Source of the DNA: Deinococcus malanensis
GTDB taxonomy: Bacteria > Deinococcota > Deinococci > Deinococcales > Deinococcaceae
NCBI RefSeq assembly: GCF_014647655.1
Contig: NZ_BMPP01000002.1
Coordinates: 300,770-364,769, forward strand
DNA: 64,000 nt
Direction: 5' to 3'
Both the position numbers and the translations under genes were made by a program. The first letter of the stretch is position 1. Each line of letters begins with the position of its first letter. Below the pieces are notes generated by a model. That model searched no databases, was not told the DNA's origin, and worked only from the letters and a program-made list of their open reading frames with translations. Shown one piece after another: positions 49,565 through 58,170 of the stretch.

Positions 49565-50362
49565 TCAACGTCCGGGAGGCCCGCAAGTGTCATCGGCAGC
49601 GATCTCGTCATACAGGTGGCGAATAGCGGCGGCCATGGCAGCGTTGACCGGTACGCGGGCCTCCAGCCACCCCAGCATCGCCAGCGCGGCTTGCGGGGTG
49701 CCCGCGTAACCCGGTGCAAACGCCGGAAGATGGGTGGCCACTTGCGGATAGTGCTGCTCGAAACGCCGTTCAGGGCCAAAGGCATCTGCCGTGCCCGTCC
49801 TGGGCACCTCGAGATGCTGGGTCAGGCGGAGGATGCGGTCCAGGGCGTAGCCCTGCACGAAACGGAACCCGGATAGCCGTTCACCGCGCGCGTACCGCTG
49901 CAACCCGACAAAGAGGTTGGTCAGGGCTTCCCCTGTTTCCCATTCCGGGTCAATGCTGGGCGCGGAAGGCACCGTGAGCGGCCGGGCCAGTGCGTCGGAA
50001 ACGTCATCACTCTTCCAGACCATCGTTCCGGGCGCGAAGGGAACGCTGGCCAGATCATGTTCGTCGAATACAGCGAATTCGCAGAAGATGCCATCCTCGT
50101 ACAGCACCTTGTAACCGTCTTCGGTATTCCGGAACACGAACCCGACGGGGGCGATGCCATCCAGCCATGACAGGTCAGTCAGAAGAGCCGCCTTCTTCCC
50201 GGTCCCGGCGATGATAAAGAAGTCCAGGTCGGAATACCGGTCGAGCCGCTCGCGGTCGGGACCAGCCGAGCCCAGCCCGATCAGCGCCCGAGCCTCGCCG
50301 CACCGCTCAAGGGCAGCCGCGATATCAGAGAGTCGATGGAGCAGCAGGTCAGGAGACGCCAT
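49565..50362 (-). CDS. nucleotidyltransferase-fold protein, antibiotic-modifying-like
   Basis: The 265-residue protein has the minimal nucleotidyltransferase motif: GLGSAGPDRERLDRYSDLDF (about 29-48), where the GS turn and the DxD pair bind nucleotide and metal. A helical C-terminal domain (about 145-255) follows, with VGLQRYARGERLSGFRFVQG. This layout is that of lincosamide and aminoglycoside nucleotidyltransferases, but no resistance phenotype can be claimed. It stands alone, and no transposon marks are seen around it. Confidence 0.72.
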   Translation of the reverse strand: MASPDLLLHRLSDIAAALERCGEARALIGLGSAGPDRERLDRYSDLDFFIIAGTGKKAALLTDLSWLDGIAPVGFVFRNTEDGYKVLYEDGIFCEFAVFDEHDLASVPFAPGTMVWKSDDVSDALARPLTVPSAPSIDPEWETGEALTNLFVGLQRYARGERLSGFRFVQGYALDRILRLTQHLEVPRTGTADAFGPERRFEQHYPQVATHLPAFAPGYAGTPQAALAMLGWLEARVPVNAAMAAAIRHLYDEIAADDTCGPPGR

Positions 50363-50368
50363 CTGCAG

Positions 50369-50374
50369 AGCTTA
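50369..50374 (-). promoter_or_regulatory. -10 element TAAGCT, leaderless start
   Basis: On the minus strand TAAGCT lies 6 nt before the ATG at 50362. Confidence 0.55.
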
Positions 50375-50507
50375 TCCGGGGCCAGGGAACCACATCTCAT
50401 CACATGCCGCCGGGCCGGGACACCACTCAGGCCTCTCGCATGAGACTTCCAGTGAACCGCCGCAGGCCGACTGGCCCGGTTCCCTGTTCACCACGACCGC
50501 CCAGATC

Positions 50508-52595
50508 TCAGGACCGGATCAAACCCTGCTGCTCGAAGTAGGCGCGGCGCGTCAGCACTGGCCCGCCCTCTCCCAGCTGCACCCTGCCGGCGTTCCAGCG
50601 TTCAAACAGAATGCGCAGCGCACCCCCGAGCAGAGCGGCCCCGAACCATGCCGGGGGCGATTCACTGAAGCGCAAGGTGTGCCCGTCCCAGGCAAGGTGC
50701 GGACAGTCAGCGTCCTGAGCGGCCCAGAACATGCCCCCGCGTTGTCCGGCTGCCCAGTCCCCAAGCTTCTGTGCCCGCACAGTCAGTGGCGGTTCGCGCA
50801 CCTGGCCGTCGTACTGGGGGGCGGCGTAGGCTTCGCTGTAGAGACCATACAGCTGTGCCTGCAACTGGTGCGCCTGGACACGCAGCCGCGCCTCTTCCCG
50901 GCCGCTGAGGCTCCCCGGGGGTCCGTCCAGGGCCGCCCGCAGTGCGGAAAGCCGGGTCTCCACCGGTCCCAGTTGCTGCCGTGGGGTGGGGGTCGGCGGT
51001 GGAGGGGGCGGGTCCCCTTCCAGCCCCCGGGCCGGGTCGCGGTACTCGCGGCTGCCCCAGCCGTGCGGCTCGCGCAGTTGGGCATCCTCGATGACCCACA
51101 GGCGATTGGCCACTTCGCGTGCGAAGCGGCGGTCGTGGGTCACGATGACCACGGCACCCGCGTAGGCATGTACCGCCGCCTCCAGGGCCTGCAGGGCCTC
51201 GACGTCCAGATGGTTGGTCGGCTCGTCAAGCAGCAGCAGATCGGCCCGCAGACCGCTGACCAGGGCCAGCCCGGCGCGGGCACGTTCGCCTCCCGAAAGC
51301 ACTTCCGGGGTCTTGAGCCAGTCGGCGGCCGTGAATCCCGCGCCGCCCAGCAGGGCCGCTGCCCGGGACCCGAAACGCCGCTCGAACTGGGCGCGCAGGC
51401 CCTCGCCGGGGGTCAGCCCGTGCCAGATCTGGTCCAGGCTGGCCACACTGACGCCCGACGCGACCTGAAACACTGGAGCCGGGACCGCCTCGTCCGGAAA
51501 GATTTCGCCGGCCAGCAGGCGCATCAGGGTGGTCTTCCCGGTGCCGTTGGCGCCCATCAGGGCCACCCGGTCGCCCTGACGCAGCTTAAAGGCGACATCG
51601 TGCAGCACGGTATGCTCGCCGTAGCACTTCCCGAGATGTTCGCCCCAGGCAACCAGGCGGGCCCGCGCGGTGCCCGCCAGAAGACGCATACGGATCTGCC
51701 GTTCGGGCAGGGGCGCCTCGGTGAGGGCTACCCGTTCGGCGCGGGTTTTGACGGCCGAGGATCGTCGCCCCCGGCGGTCCAGCCATTCCACGCTGCCCTG
51801 CAGCCGGCCAGCCTCGCGTTCTCCCAGGCGGTGCGCGCGGGCCTGGGTGCGGCGCTCCAGTTCGCGCTGGGCCCGGGCCCGGCTGTAGCCCCCTGGGTAC
51901 GGGGTGGCCTCCCCGTTTTCCAGCCACAGGCTGCGCGTGGCGACCGCGTCCAGGAAGTCCCGGTCATGACTGGTCAGCAGCACCCCGCCGGGAAAGCCCC
52001 GCAGCCATCCCTCCAGCCACTCGCGCATACGGATGTCCAGGTGGTTGGTGGGTTCATCCAGTATCAGCAGGTCCGGCTCGCGGGCCAGCGCCAGCGCCAG
52101 CGCCAGCCGGGTGCGTTCGCCGCCGGACAGGGTGGCCGCCTCGCGCGTAAGAAAGCGGGTCAGATCCAGCATGCCCAGAATGCGGCGCACCCGGGAGGGC
52201 CACGCGTAGGCTTCAGCCTGTTCCAGCCGGGCATGCAGGCCAGTCCAGGACGCCAGCGTCTGAGGGTCACCCAGGTTGGCTTCCAGGGCCAGCAGCTCGG
52301 TTTCCAGTTCCCGGTACGGGTGCGAGGCGTCAATCAGCGCCCGCACACTCAGGCCCGCCGGGTGGGCATGCTGCTGCGAGAGCACACTCAGCCGCAGGTC
52401 CTCGCTGCGCCAGACCTCCCCGTCCTCAGGACGCAACTCACCAGTCAGGATCCGCAGCAGGGTGGTCTTGCCCGCCCCGTTGCGCCCCAGCAGCGCGACC
52501 CGTTCACCAGTCATGACACTCAGCGATACGCCGGAAAGCACCGGCCGCTCCCCGAAGGTCACAGCCAGTGCCTGAGCGCTCAGCAGGGTCGACAC
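50508..52595 (-). CDS. ABC-F family ATPase with extra C-terminal domain
   Basis: This 695-residue soluble protein has two ABC domains: Walker A GRNGAGKTT (about 37-45) with signature LSGGERTRLALAL, and GANGTGKTT (about 350) with LSGGERARAGLALVSG, each followed by DEPTNHLD. There are no membrane helices, so it belongs to the ABC-F translation factors that bind the ribosomal E site. The inter-domain linker is about 80 residues. After residue about 560 comes a 135-residue region without similarity to the usual ABC-F tails, rich in Trp, Gln and Gly. The GTG start lies 7 nt after a TAGCCT hexamer. Confidence 0.87.
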   Translation of the reverse strand: MSTLLSAQALAVTFGERPVLSGVSLSVMTGERVALLGRNGAGKTTLLRILTGELRPEDGEVWRSEDLRLSVLSQQHAHPAGLSVRALIDASHPYRELETELLALEANLGDPQTLASWTGLHARLEQAEAYAWPSRVRRILGMLDLTRFLTREAATLSGGERTRLALALALAREPDLLILDEPTNHLDIRMREWLEGWLRGFPGGVLLTSHDRDFLDAVATRSLWLENGEATPYPGGYSRARAQRELERRTQARAHRLGEREAGRLQGSVEWLDRRGRRSSAVKTRAERVALTEAPLPERQIRMRLLAGTARARLVAWGEHLGKCYGEHTVLHDVAFKLRQGDRVALMGANGTGKTTLMRLLAGEIFPDEAVPAPVFQVASGVSVASLDQIWHGLTPGEGLRAQFERRFGSRAAALLGGAGFTAADWLKTPEVLSGGERARAGLALVSGLRADLLLLDEPTNHLDVEALQALEAAVHAYAGAVVIVTHDRRFAREVANRLWVIEDAQLREPHGWGSREYRDPARGLEGDPPPPPPTPTPRQQLGPVETRLSALRAALDGPPGSLSGREEARLRVQAHQLQAQLYGLYSEAYAAPQYDGQVREPPLTVRAQKLGDWAAGQRGGMFWAAQDADCPHLAWDGHTLRFSESPPAWFGAALLGGALRILFERWNAGRVQLGEGGPVLTRRAYFEQQGLIRS

Positions 52596-52602
52596 ACCCT
52601 GG

Positions 52603-52608
52603 AGGCTA
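52603..52608 (-). promoter_or_regulatory. -10 element TAGCCT, leaderless start
   Basis: On the minus strand TAGCCT lies 7 nt before the GTG at 52595. Confidence 0.55.
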
Positions 52609-52674
52609 ACAAAGTCAGGAGGGCAGCGGCCAGCCGGTGAATGGCTTAATGCATGAACTGACCGGCCCTGATCG

Positions 52675-53121
52675 TCACGGGGTCTCGGTGGCCGGAGCGC
52701 TGAGGGGCACCTTGAGGGTCGTGGCTGTCAGGGAACGTTTGCCCGCCTTGTAGCCATTCTTGGACAGCACAAATGCCGTCACATTCAGCGCCTGCGAGGT
52801 GGTCAGGCTGCCGGGCTTGTTGCGGGGCATATTCTTGGCGGTGTAATCGTGAACGTCAGCCACCGGGCGCTTGCCGTCGGCCCACTTGGCCAGGAACTTC
52901 TCACCGACCAGGGCGGGCGCCCGGCCTCCCTGCAGCTTGTTCCCGTGGCAGCCCTGGCAGCTCTGGGTGTAGACGCGCTGCCCCAGGGTGACCTGCGTCG
53001 AGGTGAAGCTGGGCATAGGCGCCGGCGTGGTCTGGGCCGACCCGGGGGCCGCCAGCACAACGGCGAGCAGCCCGCTCAGACCCAGACCTGCGGCAGAAAA
53101 ACGAAATGCGGAACGCTGCAT
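52675..53121 (-). CDS. secreted c-type cytochrome
   Basis: The 148-residue protein has a signal peptide (about 1-30, ending near APGSAQ). A single haem site follows, CQGCHGNKLQGG (about 54-65), with the distal methionine in YTAKNMPRNKPGSL (about 98-111). It is a class I cytochrome c domain that should carry electrons in the periplasm. The start at 53121 was chosen because AGGAGG lies 9 nt upstream. It is divergent from trhO; no oxidase genes lie near. Confidence 0.88.
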   Translation of the reverse strand: MQRSAFRFSAAGLGLSGLLAVVLAAPGSAQTTPAPMPSFTSTQVTLGQRVYTQSCQGCHGNKLQGGRAPALVGEKFLAKWADGKRPVADVHDYTAKNMPRNKPGSLTTSQALNVTAFVLSKNGYKAGKRSLTATTLKVPLSAPATETP

Positions 53122-53244
53122 CACGGTCAACCTCCTGAAGAACCTGACGACGATGAACCCTGAATCTGTGCGGTGTGGACACGGCGAGGTAGGACGCGCC
53201 TATCGTACACCCTGCCCGGACGCCAAAAACAGCAGGCCGGTATC

Positions 53245-54168
53245 ATGTCGCCTGCCATGACGTGCTCCCCGCCCGACACTCTCTCCGAGCCCAGCACATG
53301 GGTGGTGGCCGCCCTGTATCAGTTCCGGGCGGTTGACGACCCGGCTGCGCTGAGGGGCACCCTGCATGACCTCGCCCACGACCTGAGGCTATGCGGCACG
53401 CTGCTGGTCGCCTCCGAGGGCATCAACGGTACGGTGGCCGGTTCCCGTGAGGCCATCACGGTGCTGCATGACCGGCTGCTGGAGCTGGGCTTTACCCGCC
53501 TGGAGTACAAAGAAAGCCTCAGCCCACATCAGCCTTTCAAGCGCCTCAAGGTCCGCCTGAAAAAGGAGATCGTGACGCTGGGGGTCCCGGTCGAGCCGCG
53601 TCAGCAGGTAGGCACCTACCTGAGCCCCGCCGAGTGGAACGCCCTGACGGCCGACCCGGACGTGATCGTGGTGGACACCCGCAACCGTTACGAGGTGCAG
53701 GCCGGCACCTTTCAGGGTGCCCTCAACCCTGGCCTGGACAGCTTCCGGGAGTTTCCGGCCTGGGTGGATGAGCACCTGGCCGGCGCGGAAGGCAAACGCA
53801 TCGCAATGTTCTGCACCGGGGGTATCCGCTGCGAAAAAAGCACCAGCCTGCTGCGGCAGAAGGGCTTTCAGGACGTTTATCACCTGCAGGGCGGCATCCT
53901 GCGCTACCTGGAGGAAATGCCCCGCGAGGAGAGCCGCTGGGAAGGCGAGTGCTTCGTCTTTGACGGCCGCGTGACGGTAGGCCACGGCCTGACTCCTGGC
54001 GGGAGCGAGATGTGCCACTCGTGCGGCTGGCCGCTGACCGAAGGCGATCTGGAGAGTCAGCAGTTCGAGCGTGGCGTGAGCTGCCCCCACTGCTTTGCCG
54101 AAACGACCGAAGCTCAGAAAGCCGCCTTCCGCGACCGCCAGCAGATGTACGACCGGGGGCAGTTGTGA
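53245..54168 (+). CDS. trhO: tRNA uridine(34) hydroxylase, rhodanese family
   Basis: The 307-residue protein should hydroxylate uridine 34 of tRNA. The N-terminal acylphosphatase-like half has GTLLVASEGINGTVAGS (about 49-65). The rhodanese domain has VVDTRNRYEVQAGTF and the catalytic cysteine in FCTGGIRCEKS (about 191-201). The C-terminal region has CHSCGWPL and CPHCF, a zinc-type pair set seen in part of the family. Two in-frame ATGs (53245, 53257) are possible; a TATCAT hexamer overlaps the first, so the second may be the real start. Its stop overlaps the next gene. Confidence 0.88.
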   Translation: MSPAMTCSPPDTLSEPSTWVVAALYQFRAVDDPAALRGTLHDLAHDLRLCGTLLVASEGINGTVAGSREAITVLHDRLLELGFTRLEYKESLSPHQPFKRLKVRLKKEIVTLGVPVEPRQQVGTYLSPAEWNALTADPDVIVVDTRNRYEVQAGTFQGALNPGLDSFREFPAWVDEHLAGAEGKRIAMFCTGGIRCEKSTSLLRQKGFQDVYHLQGGILRYLEEMPREESRWEGECFVFDGRVTVGHGLTPGGSEMCHSCGWPLTEGDLESQQFERGVSCPHCFAETTEAQKAAFRDRQQMYDRGQL

Positions 54169-54824
54169 GTATGCCTGCCCCCGCCGCAGTGCTGGCGCCC
54201 ACCCGCCTGATCCTGGTGAGGCATGGTCAGACCGCCCATAACCTGGAGCGGCGCATGCAGGGTCATGTGGACGCGCCGCTGGACGACACCGGCCATGAGC
54301 AGGTCCGGAAGCTTGCCCGACACCTGCACGCTCTGGGCGTCCGCGACCCGGTCATTCACAGCAGTGATCTTCAGCGCGCCGCCGCCACTGCCGAGGCGCT
54401 GCACGCGGCGCTCGGCGGCTCCCTGCACCGCCACCGTGACCTGCGTGAGATCGGGCTGGGCGAGTGGGAAGGCCAGCTGTACGCCGAGATCGAAACTGCC
54501 CACCCGGAACTGTACGGCCGTTTCTGGGATGGAGACCCGGTGTGCTGCGCTCCGGGCGGTGAAACGCCTCAGGAGTGCGGCGACCGCGTGCTGAGGCATC
54601 TTGAACAGCACTGGCCTGTGCCGGGACAGACGGTGATCATCGTCTCTCACGGCATTGCCGTCGGCGCCGCGCTGGCACGGCTGCTGGGCCTGGACTACCA
54701 GCAGACCTTCCGTGAGCGATCGCTGCTTCATCTCAACACGGCCTACTCCGTGCTGACCCTTGACCCCCGGACACGAGAGGTCCAAAACACTCTCCTGGCG
54801 CAATCCGGACACCTGAACGGCTGA
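54165..54824 (+). CDS. histidine phosphatase family protein
   Basis: The 219-residue protein belongs to the phosphoglycerate mutase-like phosphatases: LVRHGQTAHNLERRMQGHVD (catalytic histidine about residue 20), SSDLQRAAATAEAL, LREIGLGEWEGQ with the catalytic glutamate, and IIVSHGIAVGAALARL, the second histidine (about 165). This is the pattern of CobC/GpmB-type phosphatases. The substrate is unknown. The GTG at 54165 overlaps the trhO stop (GTGA), indicating coupling; an ATG two codons later is equally possible. Confidence 0.87.
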   Translation: MSMPAPAAVLAPTRLILVRHGQTAHNLERRMQGHVDAPLDDTGHEQVRKLARHLHALGVRDPVIHSSDLQRAAATAEALHAALGGSLHRHRDLREIGLGEWEGQLYAEIETAHPELYGRFWDGDPVCCAPGGETPQECGDRVLRHLEQHWPVPGQTVIIVSHGIAVGAALARLLGLDYQQTFRERSLLHLNTAYSVLTLDPRTREVQNTLLAQSGHLNG

Positions 54825-54838
54825 ACGCGGCCTTCAGG

Positions 54839-55363
54839 TTACAGCCGCCCCTGCACCCGGATCTGAACCACATCGACACGGTCGGTCGCCTGCGGCGCGC
54901 CTTCCAGCACGCGGATACCCAGATAAAGACGGCCGGTCCTGACACTCTGGTCCAGCTGCTCTCCCTTCAGGCGAACCTGGGTACCCTCGTGCGGTCGGAG
55001 TGCGACTTCTGTCAGCGCCTCTCCTCCTGCGGGTCCCGGACAGCGCAAAGCATCCCCATGGTCGGGGACAGTGGACGGCACCACCGGGCACTGCGGGCGG
55101 GACGCAGAGGCGAAGACCTGCAGGCGCACCACCGGGTCAGCGCCGCGGGACACGAGCAGCGCGTCGAACGTGATGCCCCGGTAAGGCAGAGGGGGAATCT
55201 CCAGATAGTCAAGCTGGTTGTCGGCCATGTACAGCACTTCAGCGGGCCGGAGATCATTCACGGCATACAGGAAGTGGAAATCAGGAACAGTGGTTTCGGG
55301 CAGGGGAATCACGCCACAGCTGCCCAGCAGGGGGAGCAGCAACAGAAGCTTCAATTTGTGCAC
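54839..55363 (-). CDS. putative lipoprotein of unknown function
   Basis: The 174-residue protein starts with MHKLKLLLLLPLLGSCGV, a short signal peptide ending in a lipobox (LGSC), so it should be lipid-anchored at cysteine 16. The mature part contains FHFLYAVNDLRPAEVLYMAD and two further cysteines; no known domain was recognised. The GTG start at 55363 has TAACGT 5 nt upstream. It is convergent with the histidine phosphatase gene; ACCTGAA/TTCAGGT (54811-54839) between them may act as a weak terminator. Confidence 0.72.
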   Translation of the reverse strand: MHKLKLLLLLPLLGSCGVIPLPETTVPDFHFLYAVNDLRPAEVLYMADNQLDYLEIPPLPYRGITFDALLVSRGADPVVRLQVFASASRPQCPVVPSTVPDHGDALRCPGPAGGEALTEVALRPHEGTQVRLKGEQLDQSVRTGRLYLGIRVLEGAPQATDRVDVVQIRVQGRL

Positions 55364-55397
55364 AGCTCACGTTAGGGGACAGATGTGCCGGTCGATG

Positions 55398-55409
55398 CCT
55401 CACATGAGG
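55398..55409. promoter_or_regulatory. inverted repeat CCTCACATGAGG
   Basis: CCTCA-N2-TGAGG lies 35 bp upstream of the lipoprotein start and just after the sbcC 3' end. It matches the palindrome at 37956 in both half-sites. Confidence 0.3.
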
Positions 55410-55434
55410 TGCCCCCTCCAGACTGACGCGCCGT

Positions 55435-58170
55435 CTACCCTTCCAGGCGCTGCACGCTGCTGCCCGCCACGCTCTTGGTGACCAGCAGGCGGCTGGGCAG
55501 ACGCTCGGAGAGGCTCTCAACGTGCGTGACCACGCCCACCATGCGGCCCTGGGTGCGCAGGTTTTCCAGAGCCCCGGCCACTGCATCCAGCGCCTGCGGG
55601 TCCAGCGTGCCGAAGCCCTCATCCAGAAACAGGGCGCCCAGAATCCTGTTGCCGGCCAGATAGTCCGACAGCGCGATGGCCAGCGACAGCGAGGCCAGGA
55701 AGGTCTCCCCGCCCGACAGGGTCTTCACGCCGCGTACCTCACCGGCGTTCCATAGGTCCTGCACCACGTACTCGCCGCTGGCCAGGGCCAGCCGGTAACG
55801 CCCGTCACTGATCTCGTGCAGCAGGATGCCGGCGCGGGTCAGCAGCTGGGCTTCAACTTCCGCCAGCAGATATTGCTGAAATTCGTTGGCTTTCAGGGTG
55901 CCGGTCAGGGTCTGCCAGGTGTCGAGGTGGCGGCCCGCCTCGGCGGCCTGGATCTCGATCTCGGCCTTGCGTTCCAGGCGTTCGTGCAGGGCGCGTTCCT
56001 GCTCGGCCAGGCGGCCGGCCTGCTCACGGGCGTTTTGCAACTCGGCCTCGGTGGCGGTCAGTTCACGCGTCACATGCGTCAGTTCGGCCGGGTCGTAGGG
56101 TGCGGCGCCCAGCTGACGGTCCAGGTCTGCCAGGGCTTCCTGCAACTGCGCGATCTGGGCCGTGTGCGTGCGTGCAGCTTCCTCCAGAGCCACGATCTCA
56201 CGCTCCTCCAGACCGGCGTGGCGGGCCTGCTCAGCACTGAGCCTCAGGCTGCTCAGGGCCACGTGCAGCGCCGACTGTGCTTCCTGGGCATCGGCATCAC
56301 GGCGCGCGGCACCCGACTGCGCCGCGCCCAGCGTGGCATTGGCCGCGGCAGCATCACCCTGAGCACGGGCCAGGGCACTCTGGGCAGCCTGAACCCGCGT
56401 CCGCAGGCCCTGGATCTCGGCCAGCAGGGTCCGGCGGGCCCCGGCCGGATCATTCCCAGCCTCCCGGACACGGGCCGCCAGCCCGGCAAGCAGGCGCAGG
56501 GCCTCGGTCTGGGGGTCACCGGGAAGAAGGGCTTCTGCACCGTGAAGGTCGGTCTCGCGCTGGCGCAGCTGGGCTTCCCAGTCGGCGTTCTCCTGGCGCT
56601 TTTCCTCCAGCCACTTCTGACGGGTGGCCAGCTGTGAGCGCAGGTCACTGAAGCGGGTGCGGCGCTCCTGAAGCGTGGCGTTCAGGGCTGTCACGCGGTC
56701 TTCCAGGGCACCGAGATTCACGACCGGGGCGTTGGGAAGATGGTGGACCGTCTGGCCACACAGGGGGCAGTCGTCTCCCGCATGCAGGTGTGCGCGGTGC
56801 GAGGCGAGACCGGCTTCCAGGCGGGCCGCCTCCAGTGCCTGCTGCGCGGCTTCCAGGTCCACCTTGGCAGATCTGCCCTCCCGCTCGACGCGGTCACGTT
56901 CGGCAGCCTCGCGGGCCTGAGTCTGCTCCTCGGCCTGGAGGCGGGCGCGGGCCGCAGCCAGCGCCGTCTTCTCCGTTTCAATCTGCACGCGTTCCACCCG
57001 CAGGCGTTCGGCCTTCTGGGCGGCCTCACGGGCCGCGAAATGCGCGTCCTCGTCCCACGGCAGCGGGCTTGGATGGGTGGTCTGCGGCGTGCCTCCCGCC
57101 CGGCGCAGGCGGGCAGCGTCGGCCTCGGCCTCGCGCAGCGCTCCCTCGCGGGCCTCAAGTTCCGGAATTCCTGACTCGGCCTGCTGGGCAGCCTGCAGCG
57201 CGGTTTGCGCCTGAGCGGCTGCCGCCCCTGCCACCCGCGCGGCCTCCTGGGCGCGGGTCAGTTCGCGGGCTTCACGCTCCTGGGCAATGCGGGCGCGCTC
57301 GGCTGCGTCCAGCAGGGGCAGGACCCCGGCCACCCGCCGCGCCCGCGCCGCACGCTCGGCACCCTCCTGCACGCTGGCAGCCCGGGCTTCCAGGCTGCCC
57401 AGGCGGCGCAGGGCGTCCTCACGGGCACGCCAGACTTTTTCCTGGTCACGCAGGCGGTGCTGCTGGCTCAGCAGCCGCTCACGGGTGTCGGTCAGGCGTT
57501 CGGCGTGCGCGTCGGTCTCCTCACGCCGGGCGCGCAGGGCCGCTGCGGCCTCGGGCGAGACCCCAGCGTATTCCCCGTCCAGCAGCGTGTTCAGGGTCTG
57601 CGACTGATGCTTGAGTTCCTTGGTGCGGTCCGACGCCACGCGCTGCATGGCCTGTACGTGGTCCAGTCCGGTCAGCTCGCCCAGGAGTGCCTGCCGGTCC
57701 TTCCCGGAACCGTGCAGCAGCCTGGAGAACTCGCCCTGCGGCAGCATCACGCTGCGGGTGAAGGTCCGGAAGTCCAGACCAACCGCCTGACGGATGCGCT
57801 CGTTGACCCCCTTCATGCCGCCCTCGGACAGGTTGGTCCAGCGCCCGTCGTCGTCCAGGCGCTCGAACCGCACCTCGTTCTCGGCCTGCTTGCGGCCCTT
57901 GGTCCGCGAGGCGCGGTAGGTACAGCCTCCGGCCTCGAAGGTGAGCGACACGTTCAGGCCCCGCTCGCCCTGTGAGATCAGTGCGTCCAGTCCGCTGCCT
58001 CCCAACCTCTCGGTGTGGCCGTACAGCGCAAATGTCATGGCGTCGAGCAGGCTGCTCTTGCCGCTGCCGGTAGGGCCGACCAGCGCAAACAGTTCCAGAT
58101 CGGTGAAATCCAGGGTCGTGTACTGCCGGAAGGCCGTGAATCCCTGCAGGTCCAGCTTGACGGGCCTCAT
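55435..58170 (-). CDS. sbcC: exonuclease SbcCD subunit C
   Basis: This 911-residue SMC-like ATPase opens hairpin and DNA-end structures with SbcD. Walker A is GPTGSGKSS (about 32-40). Two long coiled-coil arms (about 170-440 and 500-740) flank the zinc hook CPLCGQ (about residue 470). At the C-terminus SGGETFLASLSLAIALSDYL is the ABC signature and ALFLDEGFGTLDPQALDA the Walker B. All motifs are intact. Its ATG overlaps the sbcD stop (ATGA, 58167-58170). In D. radiodurans SbcCD takes part in end processing after radiation. Confidence 0.95.
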   Translation of the reverse strand: MRPVKLDLQGFTAFRQYTTLDFTDLELFALVGPTGSGKSSLLDAMTFALYGHTERLGGSGLDALISQGERGLNVSLTFEAGGCTYRASRTKGRKQAENEVRFERLDDDGRWTNLSEGGMKGVNERIRQAVGLDFRTFTRSVMLPQGEFSRLLHGSGKDRQALLGELTGLDHVQAMQRVASDRTKELKHQSQTLNTLLDGEYAGVSPEAAAALRARREETDAHAERLTDTRERLLSQQHRLRDQEKVWRAREDALRRLGSLEARAASVQEGAERAARARRVAGVLPLLDAAERARIAQEREARELTRAQEAARVAGAAAAQAQTALQAAQQAESGIPELEAREGALREAEADAARLRRAGGTPQTTHPSPLPWDEDAHFAAREAAQKAERLRVERVQIETEKTALAAARARLQAEEQTQAREAAERDRVEREGRSAKVDLEAAQQALEAARLEAGLASHRAHLHAGDDCPLCGQTVHHLPNAPVVNLGALEDRVTALNATLQERRTRFSDLRSQLATRQKWLEEKRQENADWEAQLRQRETDLHGAEALLPGDPQTEALRLLAGLAARVREAGNDPAGARRTLLAEIQGLRTRVQAAQSALARAQGDAAAANATLGAAQSGAARRDADAQEAQSALHVALSSLRLSAEQARHAGLEEREIVALEEAARTHTAQIAQLQEALADLDRQLGAAPYDPAELTHVTRELTATEAELQNAREQAGRLAEQERALHERLERKAEIEIQAAEAGRHLDTWQTLTGTLKANEFQQYLLAEVEAQLLTRAGILLHEISDGRYRLALASGEYVVQDLWNAGEVRGVKTLSGGETFLASLSLAIALSDYLAGNRILGALFLDEGFGTLDPQALDAVAGALENLRTQGRMVGVVTHVESLSERLPSRLLVTKSVAGSSVQRLEG

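Noticed and set aside
50154..52640. Open frame of 828 codons on the plus strand over the ABC-F gene
   Set aside because: The minus strand carries two complete ABC domains with all motifs; the plus-strand frame is an antisense shadow.
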